Source of the DNA: Pseudomonas nitroreducens NBRC 12694
Lineage (GTDB): Bacteria; Pseudomonadota; Gammaproteobacteria; Pseudomonadales; Pseudomonadaceae
DNA length: 64,000 nucleotides
Direction of reading: 5' to 3'
Assembly (NCBI RefSeq): GCF_002091755.1
Contig: NZ_BDAI01000007.1
Location: 62,001-126,000 of the forward strand
Shown: positions 8,585-16,814 of the stretch, piece after piece
Numbering within the stretch: position 1 is the stretch's first letter
Layout of the letters: every line of letters starts with the position of its first letter
Notes under the pieces: model-generated
Seen by the model: the letters and a program-made list of their open reading frames with translations, nothing else
The model's database searches: none
Told to the model about the DNA's origin: nothing
Position numbers and translations under genes: made by a program

Positions 8585-9436
8585 TCAGTCCTTGAGCTGG
8601 CCCAGCCCGTACTCCAGGCTGGCAGCAGAAAGCTCGCCCATCTGGCTGTGCTTCAGGCGCCCCTGGGCGTCGTAGAACAGGGTGGTGGGCATGCCGTAGG
8701 AACCGGTGAGCTGGCCCAGGCGGTTGCCGCTGTCGAGCAATACTGCCGCTTCGCTCAGGCCCTGGTCGCGCAGGAAACGCTGCACGGCTTCGGCGTTCTC
8801 ACCCTGGTTGACCAGCAGGAAGCGCACATCACTGCGCTGCTTCTGGGCGGCCTCCAGCACCGGCATTTCGCGCCGGCACGGTGGGCACCAGGTGGCCCAG
8901 AGGTTCACCACCATGGGCCGGCCATCCCGCGCGCGCAGGTCCACGGCCGCCCCGCGCAAGTCCATCACCGTGAGTTCGGGAAGCTGCTGGCTGCGATCCA
9001 GCGCCGAAGTCACTGCCTTGCCGCCGCCCCACAGGCATACGCCGACCACGGCGGCGACGGCCAGCGGGCGACGCAGTGCGGCCCTGCGCCAGGCCAGCAC
9101 GGCGCCGATCAGCGCAGCGGCGATCACGCCCGGTAGCGCGAGAAACCCGCCATCGCGGATATCCACAATGCTCAGGGGCGTCGCCGCGTACTGCTCGGCA
9201 TAGCGCGCAACGAATGCCAGCCGTGCCACCAGCAGGCCGCCGAGGAACATGGCGAACAGCGCACCTTCTGGATTGGCGCCGCGCCTGCGCCCGGCCAGCC
9301 AGCCGGCCAGCAGCGCACCGAAGAAGCCGAGGTAGAGCAGGACGTGGGGCAGGGGAATGGCCAGTGGGCCGAGGGTCAGACTGGTCAAGGCAGGAGCCCG
9401 GCAAAAGGAAACCAAGGTACAGCAGGGCGCGGCCAT
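8585..9436 (-). CDS. Membrane-anchored TlpA-like thiol-disulfide oxidoreductase
   Basis: 283 residues in two parts. The N-terminal half (about 20-140) has four hydrophobic segments in a layout reminiscent of the prolipoprotein diacylglyceryl transferase fold. The C-terminal half (about 150-283) is a thioredoxin domain with VVNLWATWCPPCRREMPVL, so the active site is WCPPC, and a cis-Pro segment YGMPTTLF. This predicts a periplasm-facing reductant or oxidant tethered to the inner membrane, of the kind sometimes annotated DsbH/TlpA. The ATG at 9436 has no clear ribosome site; an in-frame TTG about 50 bases downstream that begins the LTSLTLGPL segment is an alternative. It is separated from the MocR gene, on the same strand, by 34 bases. 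Confidence 0.82.
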   Translation of the reverse strand: MAAPCCTLVSFCRAPALTSLTLGPLAIPLPHVLLYLGFFGALLAGWLAGRRRGANPEGALFAMFLGGLLVARLAFVARYAEQYAATPLSIVDIRDGGFLALPGVIAAALIGAVLAWRRAALRRPLAVAAVVGVCLWGGGKAVTSALDRSQQLPELTVMDLRGAAVDLRARDGRPMVVNLWATWCPPCRREMPVLEAAQKQRSDVRFLLVNQGENAEAVQRFLRDQGLSEAAVLLDSGNRLGQLTGSYGMPTTLFYDAQGRLKHSQMGELSAASLEYGLGQLKD

Positions 9437-9470
9437 GCGGCAGCGCCGGGCTGTGGATAAATGTTTCGCC

Positions 9471-10919
9471 TCAGGCCGGCAGCGGCTCCGCTTGCTGCTC
9501 GCGCAACTCGGCGGTGAGCCGCCCGGCGCAGGCGCCGACCTTGCGCACGGCCGCTTCGATCAGCGGCAGGTCGCGGTTGGAGTAGTTCATGCGGATGCAG
9601 TTGCGGTATTTGCCCGAGGCGGAAAAGATGTTGCCCGCCGCTACCTGTACGTTGTCGCGGCGCAATTCGTGGTTCAGCCGCACGCTGTCGAACTGCGGGT
9701 CGAACTCGACCCAGAGCATGAAGCCGCCGCGCGGCCGGGTGACTCGCGCGCCTTCGGGGAAGTAGCGGCCGACCCACTCGGTCATCAGGTCGCGGTGGCG
9801 CTGGTACTGCGCGCGCATGCGGCGGATGTGCGGCTCGTAGTGGCCGCCGCCGACGAACTCGGCCAGGGCCATCTGCGGCTGCGGCGCGCAGGTGCCACTG
9901 GCGATGTACTTGAAGTGCAGGATGCGATCCAGGTAGCGCCCCGGTACCACCCAGCCGGTGCGCAGGCCGGGCGCGACCGTCTTGGAGAAGGAGCTGGCCA
10001 GCAGGACGCGGTCGTCGGTGTCGAAGGACTTGATGCTGCGTGGGCGCGGGAAGGCGTAGGCCAGTTCACCGTAGACGTCGTCCTCGAGGATCGGCACGTC
10101 GTAGCGCGCGGCCAGCGTCAGCAGGGCGCGCTTACGGGCGTCGGGCATGATGTAGCCCAGCGGATTGTTGCAGTTGGGGGTGAGCAGGATCAGCTTCACC
10201 GGCCACTGTTCCATCGCCAGTTCCAGCGCTTCCAGGCTGATGCCATTGGTGGGGTCGGTGGGAATTTCCAGCGCCTTCAGGCCATACGCCTTGAGCGCCT
10301 GCATGGCGCCGTGGAAGCTCGGCGAGTCGATGGCGATGATGTCCCCCGGTTCGCAGATGGCGCGCAGGGTGATGGCCAGCGCTTCCTGGCACCCGGTGGT
10401 GATGACGATCTCGCTGGGCGGCACCTGGCAGCCGGAGTCGAGCATCAGCCGGGCGATCTGCTCGCGCAGCGGCAGCGAGCCCTGGATGCCTTCGTAGCCC
10501 AGGCTCTGCAGGTCGGTCCGCCGCGCGGCATGCACCATCGCGCGTTGCAGCGGCTTGAGCGAAGGGCTGGCGATATCCGGCGTGCCGCGCCCGAGCTGGA
10601 CGAAATCGCCGCCCGGCGCGCGGCGCACCTGTTCCAGAACCTGGTCCCACTGCGACACATCCACCGGCCGCTGTGCCGGGCGAGTCATCGCCGGCATCGG
10701 CGGCAGTTCGCGACGTTCCGGCACGAAGTAGCCGGACTTGGGCCGCGGCTCCACCAGGCCGTCATCTTCCAGTACGCGATAGGCCTGCTGCACGGTGCTG
10801 ATACTGACGCCATGTTCTTCGCTTAGCGCGCGCACCGAGGGCAGGCGGTCGCCAGGGCGATACAGGCCTTGCTCGATGCGTTCGCCGAGGGTGGCGGCCA
10901 ACTGCGCGTAGCGTTTCAT
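9471..10919 (-). CDS. MocR-type GntR/aminotransferase transcriptional regulator
   Basis: 482 residues. The N-terminal GntR winged helix (about 1-75) includes RLPSVRALSEEHGVSISTVQ, and the rest is a fold-type I PLP aminotransferase domain. The PLP lysine is in SSFSKTVAPGLRTGW. These regulators sense PLP or an amino compound and usually control an adjacent or divergent gene. Here the divergent neighbour is the DUF1127 gene at 11104, 184 bases away, and the shared region carries three TCTGTA-type half sites. I recall a MocR protein at the equivalent place in P. aeruginosa. The effector and targets are not known. Confidence 0.9.
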   Translation of the reverse strand: MKRYAQLAATLGERIEQGLYRPGDRLPSVRALSEEHGVSISTVQQAYRVLEDDGLVEPRPKSGYFVPERRELPPMPAMTRPAQRPVDVSQWDQVLEQVRRAPGGDFVQLGRGTPDIASPSLKPLQRAMVHAARRTDLQSLGYEGIQGSLPLREQIARLMLDSGCQVPPSEIVITTGCQEALAITLRAICEPGDIIAIDSPSFHGAMQALKAYGLKALEIPTDPTNGISLEALELAMEQWPVKLILLTPNCNNPLGYIMPDARKRALLTLAARYDVPILEDDVYGELAYAFPRPRSIKSFDTDDRVLLASSFSKTVAPGLRTGWVVPGRYLDRILHFKYIASGTCAPQPQMALAEFVGGGHYEPHIRRMRAQYQRHRDLMTEWVGRYFPEGARVTRPRGGFMLWVEFDPQFDSVRLNHELRRDNVQVAAGNIFSASGKYRNCIRMNYSNRDLPLIEAAVRKVGACAGRLTAELREQQAEPLPA

Positions 10920-10958
10920 GACAGATCTCCCGTGCCGGGTTGGTTCGGCTCGATGCAG

Positions 10959-11039
10959 TACAGATCGGGAAAAAATACGCCATTCAGACCGATTTCGCCC
11001 AGTTCTGTATGGAAAAAACTTTGTCGTGTTGAATCTGTA
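10959..11039. promoter_or_regulatory. Candidate MocR operator region
   Basis: The MocR/DUF1127 intergenic region contains TACAGAT (10959-10965), TTCTGTA (11003-11009) and ATCTGTA (11033-11039): one copy in one orientation and two in the other. Repeated half sites of this kind in a divergent MocR promoter are typical of MocR binding. The assignment is inferred from position only. Confidence 0.4.
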
Positions 11040-11103
11040 ATGATTTTCCCCGATTCGTCACGCTTGCCCCACGTCCGAGGAACCCGACTGGAGGAGTGAC
11101 GAC

Positions 11104-11334
11104 ATGAGCGGCCTGAGCGATGTGCGGCTGACCCTTTATCAACAGGAACTGCTGGAGATCCCCGGCACCCGCGTGGCGCCGCGTGAGCACGGCGAAAGCC
11201 GCTGGCAGCAGTTCTGGCGCCGCGTGCGCACCCGCAAGCAACTGCTGGAGCTCTCCGACGAGCAATTGCGCGACATCGGCATCAGCCGCGAGCAGGCGAA
11301 GCTGGAAGCGATGCGGCCATTCTGGCGCTGCTGA
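11104..11334 (+). CDS. DUF1127 small basic protein
   Basis: 76 residues. The C-terminal part (about 38-75) is a DUF1127 motif: WRRVRTRKQLLELSDEQLRDIGIS. DUF1127 proteins are short, arginine-rich, and in some bacteria link RNA binding or phosphate/carbon responses; the role in Pseudomonas is unclear. A good ribosome site (GGAGTGACGAC) precedes the ATG. It is divergent from the MocR regulator and 28 bases upstream of the RidA gene, so the two may be co-transcribed. Confidence 0.85.
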   Translation: MSGLSDVRLTLYQQELLEIPGTRVAPREHGESRWQQFWRRVRTRKQLLELSDEQLRDIGISREQAKLEAMRPFWRC

Positions 11335-11362
11335 TCACCTCCAGACCAATCAGGGAGCACTT

Positions 11363-11851
11363 ATGAGCGAGACGCGCGCTGCTGCGTTTGAACGGATTGC
11401 CGCCGAGCTCGGCTACGACTTCAGCGGTGAAATGAAGATCGGTGGCAACTACGTGCCTTTCCTCATCGAGGGAAACCAGGTGCACCTGAGCGGGCAGATT
11501 CCGCGAGTAGGCGATGAAATCGTCGTCACCGGTCGGGCGGGCAGTGAGGTGTCGCTGGCCGACGCCCAACGGGCCGCCAAAGTCTGTGTGATGCGGGCGC
11601 TGGCGCTGCTGCGACAGGCGCTGGGGGATCTCGAGCGGGTGCGCAAGGTGCTGCAGCTCAATGTGTTCGTGCAGTCGGCGGAGCACTTTACCCAGCACAG
11701 CGAGGTGGCCGACGGCGCCTCGGCAGTCCTGTATGAGGTGCTGGGCGTGGCCGGTGTGCACACGCGCACGTCGGTCGGCGTCTATCAGTTGCCGAAGAAT
11801 GCGACGGTCGAGCTGAATCTCCTCGTCATCGCCGAGGGCCTGCCGCGCTAG
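11363..11851 (+). CDS. RidA/YjgF family protein
   Basis: 162-residue member of the RidA (YjgF/YER057c/UK114) superfamily, which includes enamine/imine deaminases that quench reactive products of PLP enzymes. It has the elongated form with GGNYVPFLIEGNQVHLSGQIP near residues 28-48 and the C-terminal AVLYEVLG...RTSVGVYQLPKNATVELNLL segment. The archetypal RidA catalytic Arg cannot be placed with confidence, so it may belong to a non-archetypal RidA subgroup. ATG 11363 follows CAGGGAGCACTT. The last 4 bases overlap the end of the convergent comM gene. Its neighbourhood with a PLP-type MocR regulator is suggestive but not proof of a link. Confidence 0.88.
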   Translation: MSETRAAAFERIAAELGYDFSGEMKIGGNYVPFLIEGNQVHLSGQIPRVGDEIVVTGRAGSEVSLADAQRAAKVCVMRALALLRQALGDLERVRKVLQLNVFVQSAEHFTQHSEVADGASAVLYEVLGVAGVHTRTSVGVYQLPKNATVELNLLVIAEGLPR

Positions 11852-13338
11852 TGCCCCGCACGGTATTGCAGCGCTTCGGCCAGGTGCGGGCGCGCGATGC
11901 GGTCTTCCTGCTGCAGGTCGGCAAGGGTGCGGGCGACCTTGAGAATCCGGTGCAGGGCGCGCAGTGACAGGTTCAGGCGTTCGCCGGCCTTTTCCAGCCA
12001 GGCCTGGTCTTCCGGGCTTAATGCACAATATTGGTGCATTTTCTTCAGCGTAAGAAACGCGTTCGCGCAGCCCTGGCGGGCGAGTTGGCGCTGGCGGGCA
12101 GCGGCGACCTGAGTGGCCAGTTCCGCGCTGCTGGTGCTGGGCCCGCTGGGGGCAAGGGTGGTGCTTTCACGGTTGACGGTGAGGTGCAGGTCGATGCGGT
12201 CCAGCAGCGGCCCGGAGAGCTTGGCGCGGTAGCGCTGGATCTGTTCCGGCGAACAGCGGCAACGGCCGCTGGGGTCGCCGAGATAGCCGCAGGGGCAGGG
12301 GTTCATCGCTGCCACCAACTGGAAGCGTGCCGGGAAGCGCACACGGCCGCTGGCGCGGGCGATGACAATTTCGCCCCCTTCCAGCGGTTCGCGGAGAACC
12401 TCCAGGACCTTGCGATCGAACTCCGGCAATTCATCCAGGAACAACACACCCTCGTGCGCCAGTGTGATCTCGCCCGGCTGCGGGCGGCTTCCCCCGCCGA
12501 CCAGCGCCGGCGCGGAGGCGGTGTGGTGCGGTTGTCTGAAGGGGCGCTGTGGCCAGTGAGTCAGCGGCCCGCGACCTGCCACGGAATGGATCGCCGCAAC
12601 CTGCAATGCCTCGTCTTCGTTCAGCGGCGGCATCAGACCGGGCAGGCGGCTGGCGAGCAGGGTCTTGCCGGTGCCGGGCGGACCGCTGAACAGCAGGTTG
12701 TGCGCCCCGGCAGCGGCGACCAATAGCGCGCGCTTGGCGGCGGCCTGGCCCTGGACTTCCGACAGGTCCGGATAGGGCGGCGTCACCCGCATCAGGCCGT
12801 TCGCCTCATAAGGACGCAGTCGCTCCTGGCCGCTGAAGTGCGCGGCCAGTTCCAGCAGGTGGCCGACGGCATAGACGGTCAGGCCGCTGGCGAGGCTGGC
12901 CTCTTCGGCGTTCTCCTTCGGCACCACCAGGGCGCGGCCGGCGGCGCGGGCAGCCAGGGCGGCGGGTAGTACTCCGGGGACCGGGCGCAAAGTGCCGGAC
13001 AGCGCCAGTTCGCCCAGGCATTCCAGTTCATCCAGCCCGGCAGCGTCGGCCAATTGGCCGCTGGCGGCGAGGATGCCCAGGGCAATGGCCAGGTCGAAGC
13101 GCCCGCCATCCTTCGGCAGGTCGGCCGGGGCGAGGTTCAGGGTGATGCGTCGGTTGGGGAAATCGAAGCCGGCGTTGAGCAGGGCGCTGCGCACGCGGTC
13201 CTTGCTCTCTTTCACGGCGCCTTCGGGCAGGCCGACCAGGGTCAGGGAAGGCAGGCCGTTGGCCAGGTGTGCCTCGACGATGACGCCGGGCGCTTCCACG
13301 CCGACCTGGGCGCGGCTATGGACGATGGCGAGGGACAT
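11848..13338 (-). CDS. comM: ComM/YifB family Mg-chelatase-like AAA+ helicase
   Basis: 496 residues, the usual length. The N-terminal ChlI-like/Lon-protease-like fold (about 1-160) contains VEAHLANGLPSLTLVGLPEG. The AAA+ core has Walker A FSGPPGTGKTLLASRL (near 215), Walker B GVLFLDELPEF, and a zinc-binding cluster MNPCPCGYLGDP with CRCSPEQ. In naturally competent bacteria ComM is a hexameric helicase that promotes branch migration during chromosomal transformation; the family is also common in species not known to be competent. A good ribosome site (AGGAGTGATCC) precedes the ATG. It follows ubiK by 39 bases on the same strand, and ends overlapping the RidA gene. Confidence 0.93.
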   Translation of the reverse strand: MSLAIVHSRAQVGVEAPGVIVEAHLANGLPSLTLVGLPEGAVKESKDRVRSALLNAGFDFPNRRITLNLAPADLPKDGGRFDLAIALGILAASGQLADAAGLDELECLGELALSGTLRPVPGVLPAALAARAAGRALVVPKENAEEASLASGLTVYAVGHLLELAAHFSGQERLRPYEANGLMRVTPPYPDLSEVQGQAAAKRALLVAAAGAHNLLFSGPPGTGKTLLASRLPGLMPPLNEDEALQVAAIHSVAGRGPLTHWPQRPFRQPHHTASAPALVGGGSRPQPGEITLAHEGVLFLDELPEFDRKVLEVLREPLEGGEIVIARASGRVRFPARFQLVAAMNPCPCGYLGDPSGRCRCSPEQIQRYRAKLSGPLLDRIDLHLTVNRESTTLAPSGPSTSSAELATQVAAARQRQLARQGCANAFLTLKKMHQYCALSPEDQAWLEKAGERLNLSLRALHRILKVARTLADLQQEDRIARPHLAEALQYRAGH

Positions 13339-13377
13339 GGATCACTCCTGGATCGCATGCCGCCCGCCAGGAGGGGA

Positions 13378-13650
13378 TTACTCGGCGGGTTCGGCGGCGG
13401 GCGGCGAGAGCTTGGCTTCCATTTCCGCGACCTTGGCTTCCAGCGCCTCGAGGCGCGCGCGGGTACGGGCGAGGACGACCATCTGGCTGTCGAATTCGTC
13501 GCGGCTGACCAGGTCGAGCTTGCTGAAGGCGCTCTGCATCAGAACCTTGAACTGGGCTTCCAGCTCGGCCTTCGGCAGGGGCGATTCGCCACCGAACAGA
13601 CGTCCGGCTTGTTGGCTGATGGCATCGAGGAAGGCTTTGGGCGGCAGCAT
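13378..13650 (-). CDS. ubiK: Ubiquinone biosynthesis accessory factor UbiK
   Basis: 90-residue BMFP/YqiC protein. It begins MLPPKAFLDAISQQAGRLF, then a helical region, then a C-terminal coiled coil (about 50-80) with RLEALEAKVAEMEAKL. UbiK trimerises and supports aerobic ubiquinone assembly through UbiJ; its length matches the family. It is the first gene of a short leftward unit with comM, and is divergent from glnK across a 403-base regulatory region. Confidence 0.9.
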   Translation of the reverse strand: MLPPKAFLDAISQQAGRLFGGESPLPKAELEAQFKVLMQSAFSKLDLVSRDEFDSQMVVLARTRARLEALEAKVAEMEAKLSPPAAEPAE

Positions 13651-13721
13651 GGTTCATGGGTTCCGGATTGAATCAGAGCGCAGTCTATCACGCAGCCGCC
13701 GCCGGCTGCGGCGTGCGGGGT

Positions 13722-13771
13722 TGCACGCTTTTTGAGCAGTGTGCCCGCCCGCCGTGCGCGCTTTCGGTGCG
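13722..13771 (+). promoter_or_regulatory. Two NtrC-type enhancer sites upstream of glnK
   Basis: TGCACG-CTTTT-TGAGCA (13722-13738) and TGCGCG-CTTTC-GGTGCG (13755-13771) both follow the NtrC pattern TGCAC(C)-N5-(G)GTGCA with some mismatches. They start 33 bases apart, about three helical turns. They lie roughly 78-126 bases upstream of the sigma54 element, the usual enhancer distance. A separate palindrome CTGGCGA-A-TCGCCAG (13783-13797) follows and is unexplained. Confidence 0.5.
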
Positions 13772-13847
13772 CCCGGGCGGCGCTGGCGAATCGCCAGAAA
13801 CTCCTTTTTTAAGCCAAGTGCCTGATGGCGCGGGCATTTCCACGAAC

Positions 13848-13863
13848 TGGCAAGCTTCATGCT
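13848..13863 (+). promoter_or_regulatory. Sigma54 (RpoN) promoter of glnK-amtB
   Basis: TGGCAAGCTTCATGCT has the -24 GG (13849-13850) and -12 GC (13861-13862) separated by exactly 10 bases, as sigma54 requires. Transcription would start near 13874, giving a leader of about 180 bases. glnK-amtB is RpoN/NtrC-dependent in pseudomonads. The rest of the 13651-14053 gap also has GCACC-N11-GGTGC (13882-13902), whose role is unclear. Confidence 0.65.
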
Positions 13864-14053
13864 TTGGGGCATACATGGCGTGCACCGATGCAGTTCCGGT
13901 GCGGCAGGCGAGGCAGGGGATCGCTTCGATCAACGCAGTCGGAGTGCTGAGGTAGGGCGGCCGGCGCATTACAAAAGCCAGACACTGCGCTTAGACTTGT
14001 CTCCGGGTTCGTTCTTCCTGGGGCGGGTCCACCAAAACACGGGAGAGAGTTAC

Positions 14054-14392
14054 ATGAAGCTAGTCACAGCCATCATCAAGCCGTTCAAGCTGGACGACGT
14101 TCGTGAGTCGCTGTCCGAGATCGGCGTGCAGGGCATCACTGTGACCGAAGTCAAAGGCTTCGGCCGGCAGAAGGGCCACACCGAGCTGTACCGTGGCGCG
14201 GAATACGTTGTCGATTTCCTGCCGAAGGTGAAGATCGATGTCGCCATTGCCGATGACCAGCTGGATCGTGTTATCGAAGCCATCACCAAGGCCGCCAACA
14301 CCGGGAAGATCGGTGACGGCAAGATCTTTGTCGTAAATCTGGAACAGGCCATTCGTATCCGTACCGGCGAAACCGGCACCGACGCGATCTAA
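14054..14392 (+). CDS. glnK: Nitrogen regulatory protein P-II GlnK
   Basis: 112-residue PII trimer subunit that reads 2-oxoglutarate, ATP/ADP and uridylylation state, and blocks AmtB when nitrogen is plentiful. It starts MKLVTAIIKPFKLDDVRESL; the T-loop uridylylation residue Tyr51 is in TELYRGAEYVVDF, and the C-terminal signature TGKIGDGKIFV is present. The frame is open upstream to 13859, but the ATG at 14054 has a GGGAGAGAG ribosome site and gives the exact family length. It sits 41 bases before amtB. I assign glnK over glnB because of amtB linkage. Confidence 0.96.
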   Translation: MKLVTAIIKPFKLDDVRESLSEIGVQGITVTEVKGFGRQKGHTELYRGAEYVVDFLPKVKIDVAIADDQLDRVIEAITKAANTGKIGDGKIFVVNLEQAIRIRTGETGTDAI

Positions 14393-14433
14393 GCCAAGCC
14401 CACACCGAACCCCACGCCCCAGGAGAAACAACA

Positions 14434-15768
14434 ATGACTCTGCGCAAATACGCAGGGCTAGGCGCCCTATTGCCCCTCGCAATGCCCGGTCTGGCCTTGG
14501 CCGACGAGGCTGCGGCCCCCGTCCTGAACAGCGGTGACACCGCCTGGATGCTGATTTCCAGTGCCCTGGTGCTGCTGATGACCATCCCCGGCCTGGCCCT
14601 GTTCTACGGCGGCATGGTGCGCGCCAAGAACGTCCTGTCGATCATGATGCAGTGCTTCGCGATCACCGCGCTGATCAGCATCCTCTGGGTCGTCTACGGC
14701 TACAGCCTGGCCTTCGATACCGTCGGTATGGAGAAGGGCGTGGTCAACTTCGCCTCCTTCGTCGGCGGCCTGGACAAGGCCTTCCTCAGTGGCCTGACCA
14801 GCACCGGCCTGACCTCTGCCGCGGCGCTGTTCCCGGAAAGCATCTTCGTGATGTTCCAGATGACCTTCGCGATCATCACTCCGGCCCTGATCGTCGGCGC
14901 CTTCGCCGAGCGCATGAAGTTCTCGGCCATGCTGATCTTCACCGCGCTGTGGTTCACCCTGGTCTACGCACCGATCGCCCACATGGTCTGGAGTGGTGAC
15001 GGCGGCCTGCTGTGGGACTGGGGCGTGCTGGACTTCGCCGGTGGCACCGTGGTGCACATCAACGCCGGTATCGCCGGCCTGGTGGCGTGCATCGTATTGG
15101 GCAAGCGCAAGGGCTACCCGACCGCTGCCATGGCACCGCACAACCTGGGCTACACCCTGATCGGCGCCGCGCTGCTGTGGGTGGGCTGGTTCGGCTTCAA
15201 CGCCGGTTCCGCCGCTGCTGCCAACGGCACTGCCGGCATGGCCATGCTGGTCACCCAGATCGCCACCGCCGCCGCCGCCCTGGGCTGGATGTTCGCCGAG
15301 TGGATCACCCACGGTAAGCCGAGCGCCCTGGGCATCGCTTCGGGTGTGGTTGCCGGCCTGGTGGCCATCACCCCGGCCGCCGGTACCTGCGGCCCGATGG
15401 GCGCCATCGTGATCGGCCTGGCGGCCGGCGTGATCTGCTTCTTCGCCGCTACCAGCCTCAAGCGCGCCGTCGGCTATGACGACTCCCTGGACGCCTTCGG
15501 CGTGCATGCGGTCGGCGGTATCGTCGGCGCCCTGCTCACCGGCGTGTTCGCAGCGCCGGCCCTGGGCGGCTTCGGCACCGTGACCGACATCGGCGCGCAG
15601 CTGTTCACCCAGTTCAAGGGCGTGGCCTTCACCATCGTCTACACCGGTATCGTCAGCTTCGTGATCCTCAAGGTCCTGGACCTGGTCATGGGCCTGCGCG
15701 TCACCGAGGAAGAGGAAACCGTGGGTCTGGACCTCTCCCTGCACAACGAACGCGGCTACAACCTGTAA
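14434..15768 (+). CDS. amtB: Ammonium transporter AmtB
   Basis: 444-residue inner-membrane ammonium channel. A cleavable signal-like N-terminus (residues 1-23, ending GLALADEA) precedes eleven transmembrane segments. Family signatures include LFYGGMVRAKN, VHINAGIAGLV (first pore His) and FGVHAVGGIVGALLTG (second pore His). A good ribosome site, AGGAGAAACAACA, precedes the ATG. It is paired with glnK, whose product docks on its cytoplasmic face. A strong hairpin terminator follows at 15789. Confidence 0.96.
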   Translation: MTLRKYAGLGALLPLAMPGLALADEAAAPVLNSGDTAWMLISSALVLLMTIPGLALFYGGMVRAKNVLSIMMQCFAITALISILWVVYGYSLAFDTVGMEKGVVNFASFVGGLDKAFLSGLTSTGLTSAAALFPESIFVMFQMTFAIITPALIVGAFAERMKFSAMLIFTALWFTLVYAPIAHMVWSGDGGLLWDWGVLDFAGGTVVHINAGIAGLVACIVLGKRKGYPTAAMAPHNLGYTLIGAALLWVGWFGFNAGSAAAANGTAGMAMLVTQIATAAAALGWMFAEWITHGKPSALGIASGVVAGLVAITPAAGTCGPMGAIVIGLAAGVICFFAATSLKRAVGYDDSLDAFGVHAVGGIVGALLTGVFAAPALGGFGTVTDIGAQLFTQFKGVAFTIVYTGIVSFVILKVLDLVMGLRVTEEEETVGLDLSLHNERGYNL

Positions 15769-15788
15769 GGGTTCGCGCAAGTTCGACG

Positions 15789-15817
15789 AAGGGCGCCCTC
15801 GGGCGCCCTTTGCTTTT
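15789..15817 (+). terminator. Intrinsic terminator after amtB
   Basis: AAGGGCGCCC-TC-GGGCGCCCTT has perfectly complementary arms, followed by TGCTTTTT. It is 20 bases beyond the amtB stop. Confidence 0.85.
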
Positions 15818-15874
15818 TCGATCAGCACGCTAGAATGCGCGCGCATCACCGTTAGCGACGGAGAAGTGCCCGCC

Positions 15875-16300
15875 ATGTGGCAGCAGAAGTCCATCACCCT
15901 GCGCCCTCGCCCGCGAGGTTTCCACCTGGTCACCGACGAGATCCTGGCCGCGTTGCCGGAGCTGTCGAAGTGCCGGGTAGGCCTGCTGCACCTGCTGTTG
16001 CAGCACACCTCCGCCTCGTTGACGGTCAACGAGAATGCCGATCCCTCGGTGCGTCGCGATTTCGAGCGGTTCTTCAATCGCCTGGTGCCCCAGGGTGAAG
16101 GCGGCTACGAGCATGACTACGAGGGGCCGGATGACCTTCCGGCGCATTTCAAGTCGAGCCTGCTGGGCTGTCAGCTGACGCTGCCGATACAGCAGGGAGG
16201 CTTGGCAATGGGCACCTGGCAGGGTATCTATCTGGGCGAGCACCGTGACCACGGCGGCCCGCGCAGGATAGTGGCGACCTGGCAGGGCGAGCTTGTATGA
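15875..16300 (+). CDS. YjbQ family protein (UPF0047)
   Basis: 141-residue member of the YjbQ/UPF0047 family, some members of which can make thiamine phosphate as a side activity; the physiological role is not established. Family motifs seen are LLLQHTSASLTVNENADP (about 46-63) with the conserved His, and the C-terminal MGTWQGIYLGEHRDHGG. The ATG at 15875 lies 11 bases after GGAG; the in-frame GTG at 15866 is too close to that site. It sits alone between amtB and sutA. Confidence 0.88.
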   Translation: MWQQKSITLRPRPRGFHLVTDEILAALPELSKCRVGLLHLLLQHTSASLTVNENADPSVRRDFERFFNRLVPQGEGGYEHDYEGPDDLPAHFKSSLLGCQLTLPIQQGGLAMGTWQGIYLGEHRDHGGPRRIVATWQGELV

Positions 16301-16378
16301 ATTTTTTCCGGCGGCGTTCGTCAAAGCGCGCAGCTGGGCTATAACTAACGTGCTTTGCAGCACCACAGAGGTTGAACG

Positions 16379-16711
16379 ATGAGCGACGAAGAACTGGAAC
16401 AGGACGAGCTGGACGGCGCTGACGAGGATGATGGCGAAGAGCTCGCCGCAGCCGACGACGGCGACGCCGAAGCAGACAGCGGCGATGGGGATGAAGCCCC
16501 TTCTTCCAAGGGCGGTGGCAAGAAAGCCAAGGCCGCCGCAGAAGAAGAGGAACTGCCCTCGGTCGAAGCCAAGCAGAAGGATCGTGACGCACTGGCCCGC
16601 GCTATGGAGGAGTTCCTCAATCGTGGTGGCAAGGTGCAGGAGATCGAACCCAACGTCGTGGCCGACCCGCCCAAGAAGCCGGATAGCAAATACGGCAGCC
16701 GCCCTATCTGA
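16379..16711 (+). CDS. sutA: RNA polymerase-binding transcriptional regulator SutA
   Basis: 110-residue acidic protein. Residues 1-45 are extremely Asp/Glu-rich and low-complexity; residues 56-80 are helical (EELPSVEAKQKDRDALARAM); and the C-terminal end EIEPNVVADPPKKPDSKYG matches what I recall for P. aeruginosa SutA (about 105 residues). SutA binds RNA polymerase and raises expression of housekeeping genes during slow growth. It is a single-gene unit closed by a strong terminator at 16728. Confidence 0.88.
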   Translation: MSDEELEQDELDGADEDDGEELAAADDGDAEADSGDGDEAPSSKGGGKKAKAAAEEEELPSVEAKQKDRDALARAMEEFLNRGGKVQEIEPNVVADPPKKPDSKYGSRPI

Positions 16712-16727
16712 TATCTGACGCAATACG

Positions 16728-16766
16728 AAAAGCCCCGTCGCTCCGTCTGGAGCGGCGGGGCTTTTT
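16728..16766 (+). terminator. Intrinsic terminator after sutA
   Basis: GCCCCGTCGCTCC (16732-16744), loop GTCT, GGAGCGGCGGGGC (16749-16761), with one G-U pair, then TTTTT. An A-run on the other side makes it potentially bidirectional, also serving the converging HAD gene. Confidence 0.88.
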
Positions 16767-16794
16767 CATGTCCGATTATTGCGGCGTGCCGTGC

Positions 16795-16810
16795 TGTAGG
16801 AGCGAGCAGG
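16795..16810. repeat. Partial REP element
   Basis: TGTAGGAGCGAGCAGG matches one arm of the REP elements near 33.1, 35.3 and 36.2 kb (core GTAGGAGCGAGC) and lies between the converging sutA and HAD genes. The second arm is missing. Confidence 0.55.
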
Positions 16811-16814
16811 AGTA

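Noticed and set aside
13859..14053. Upstream extension of the glnK frame
   Set aside because: It would add 65 unrelated residues, overlaps the predicted sigma54 element and start point, and PII proteins are about 112 residues, as given by ATG 14054.
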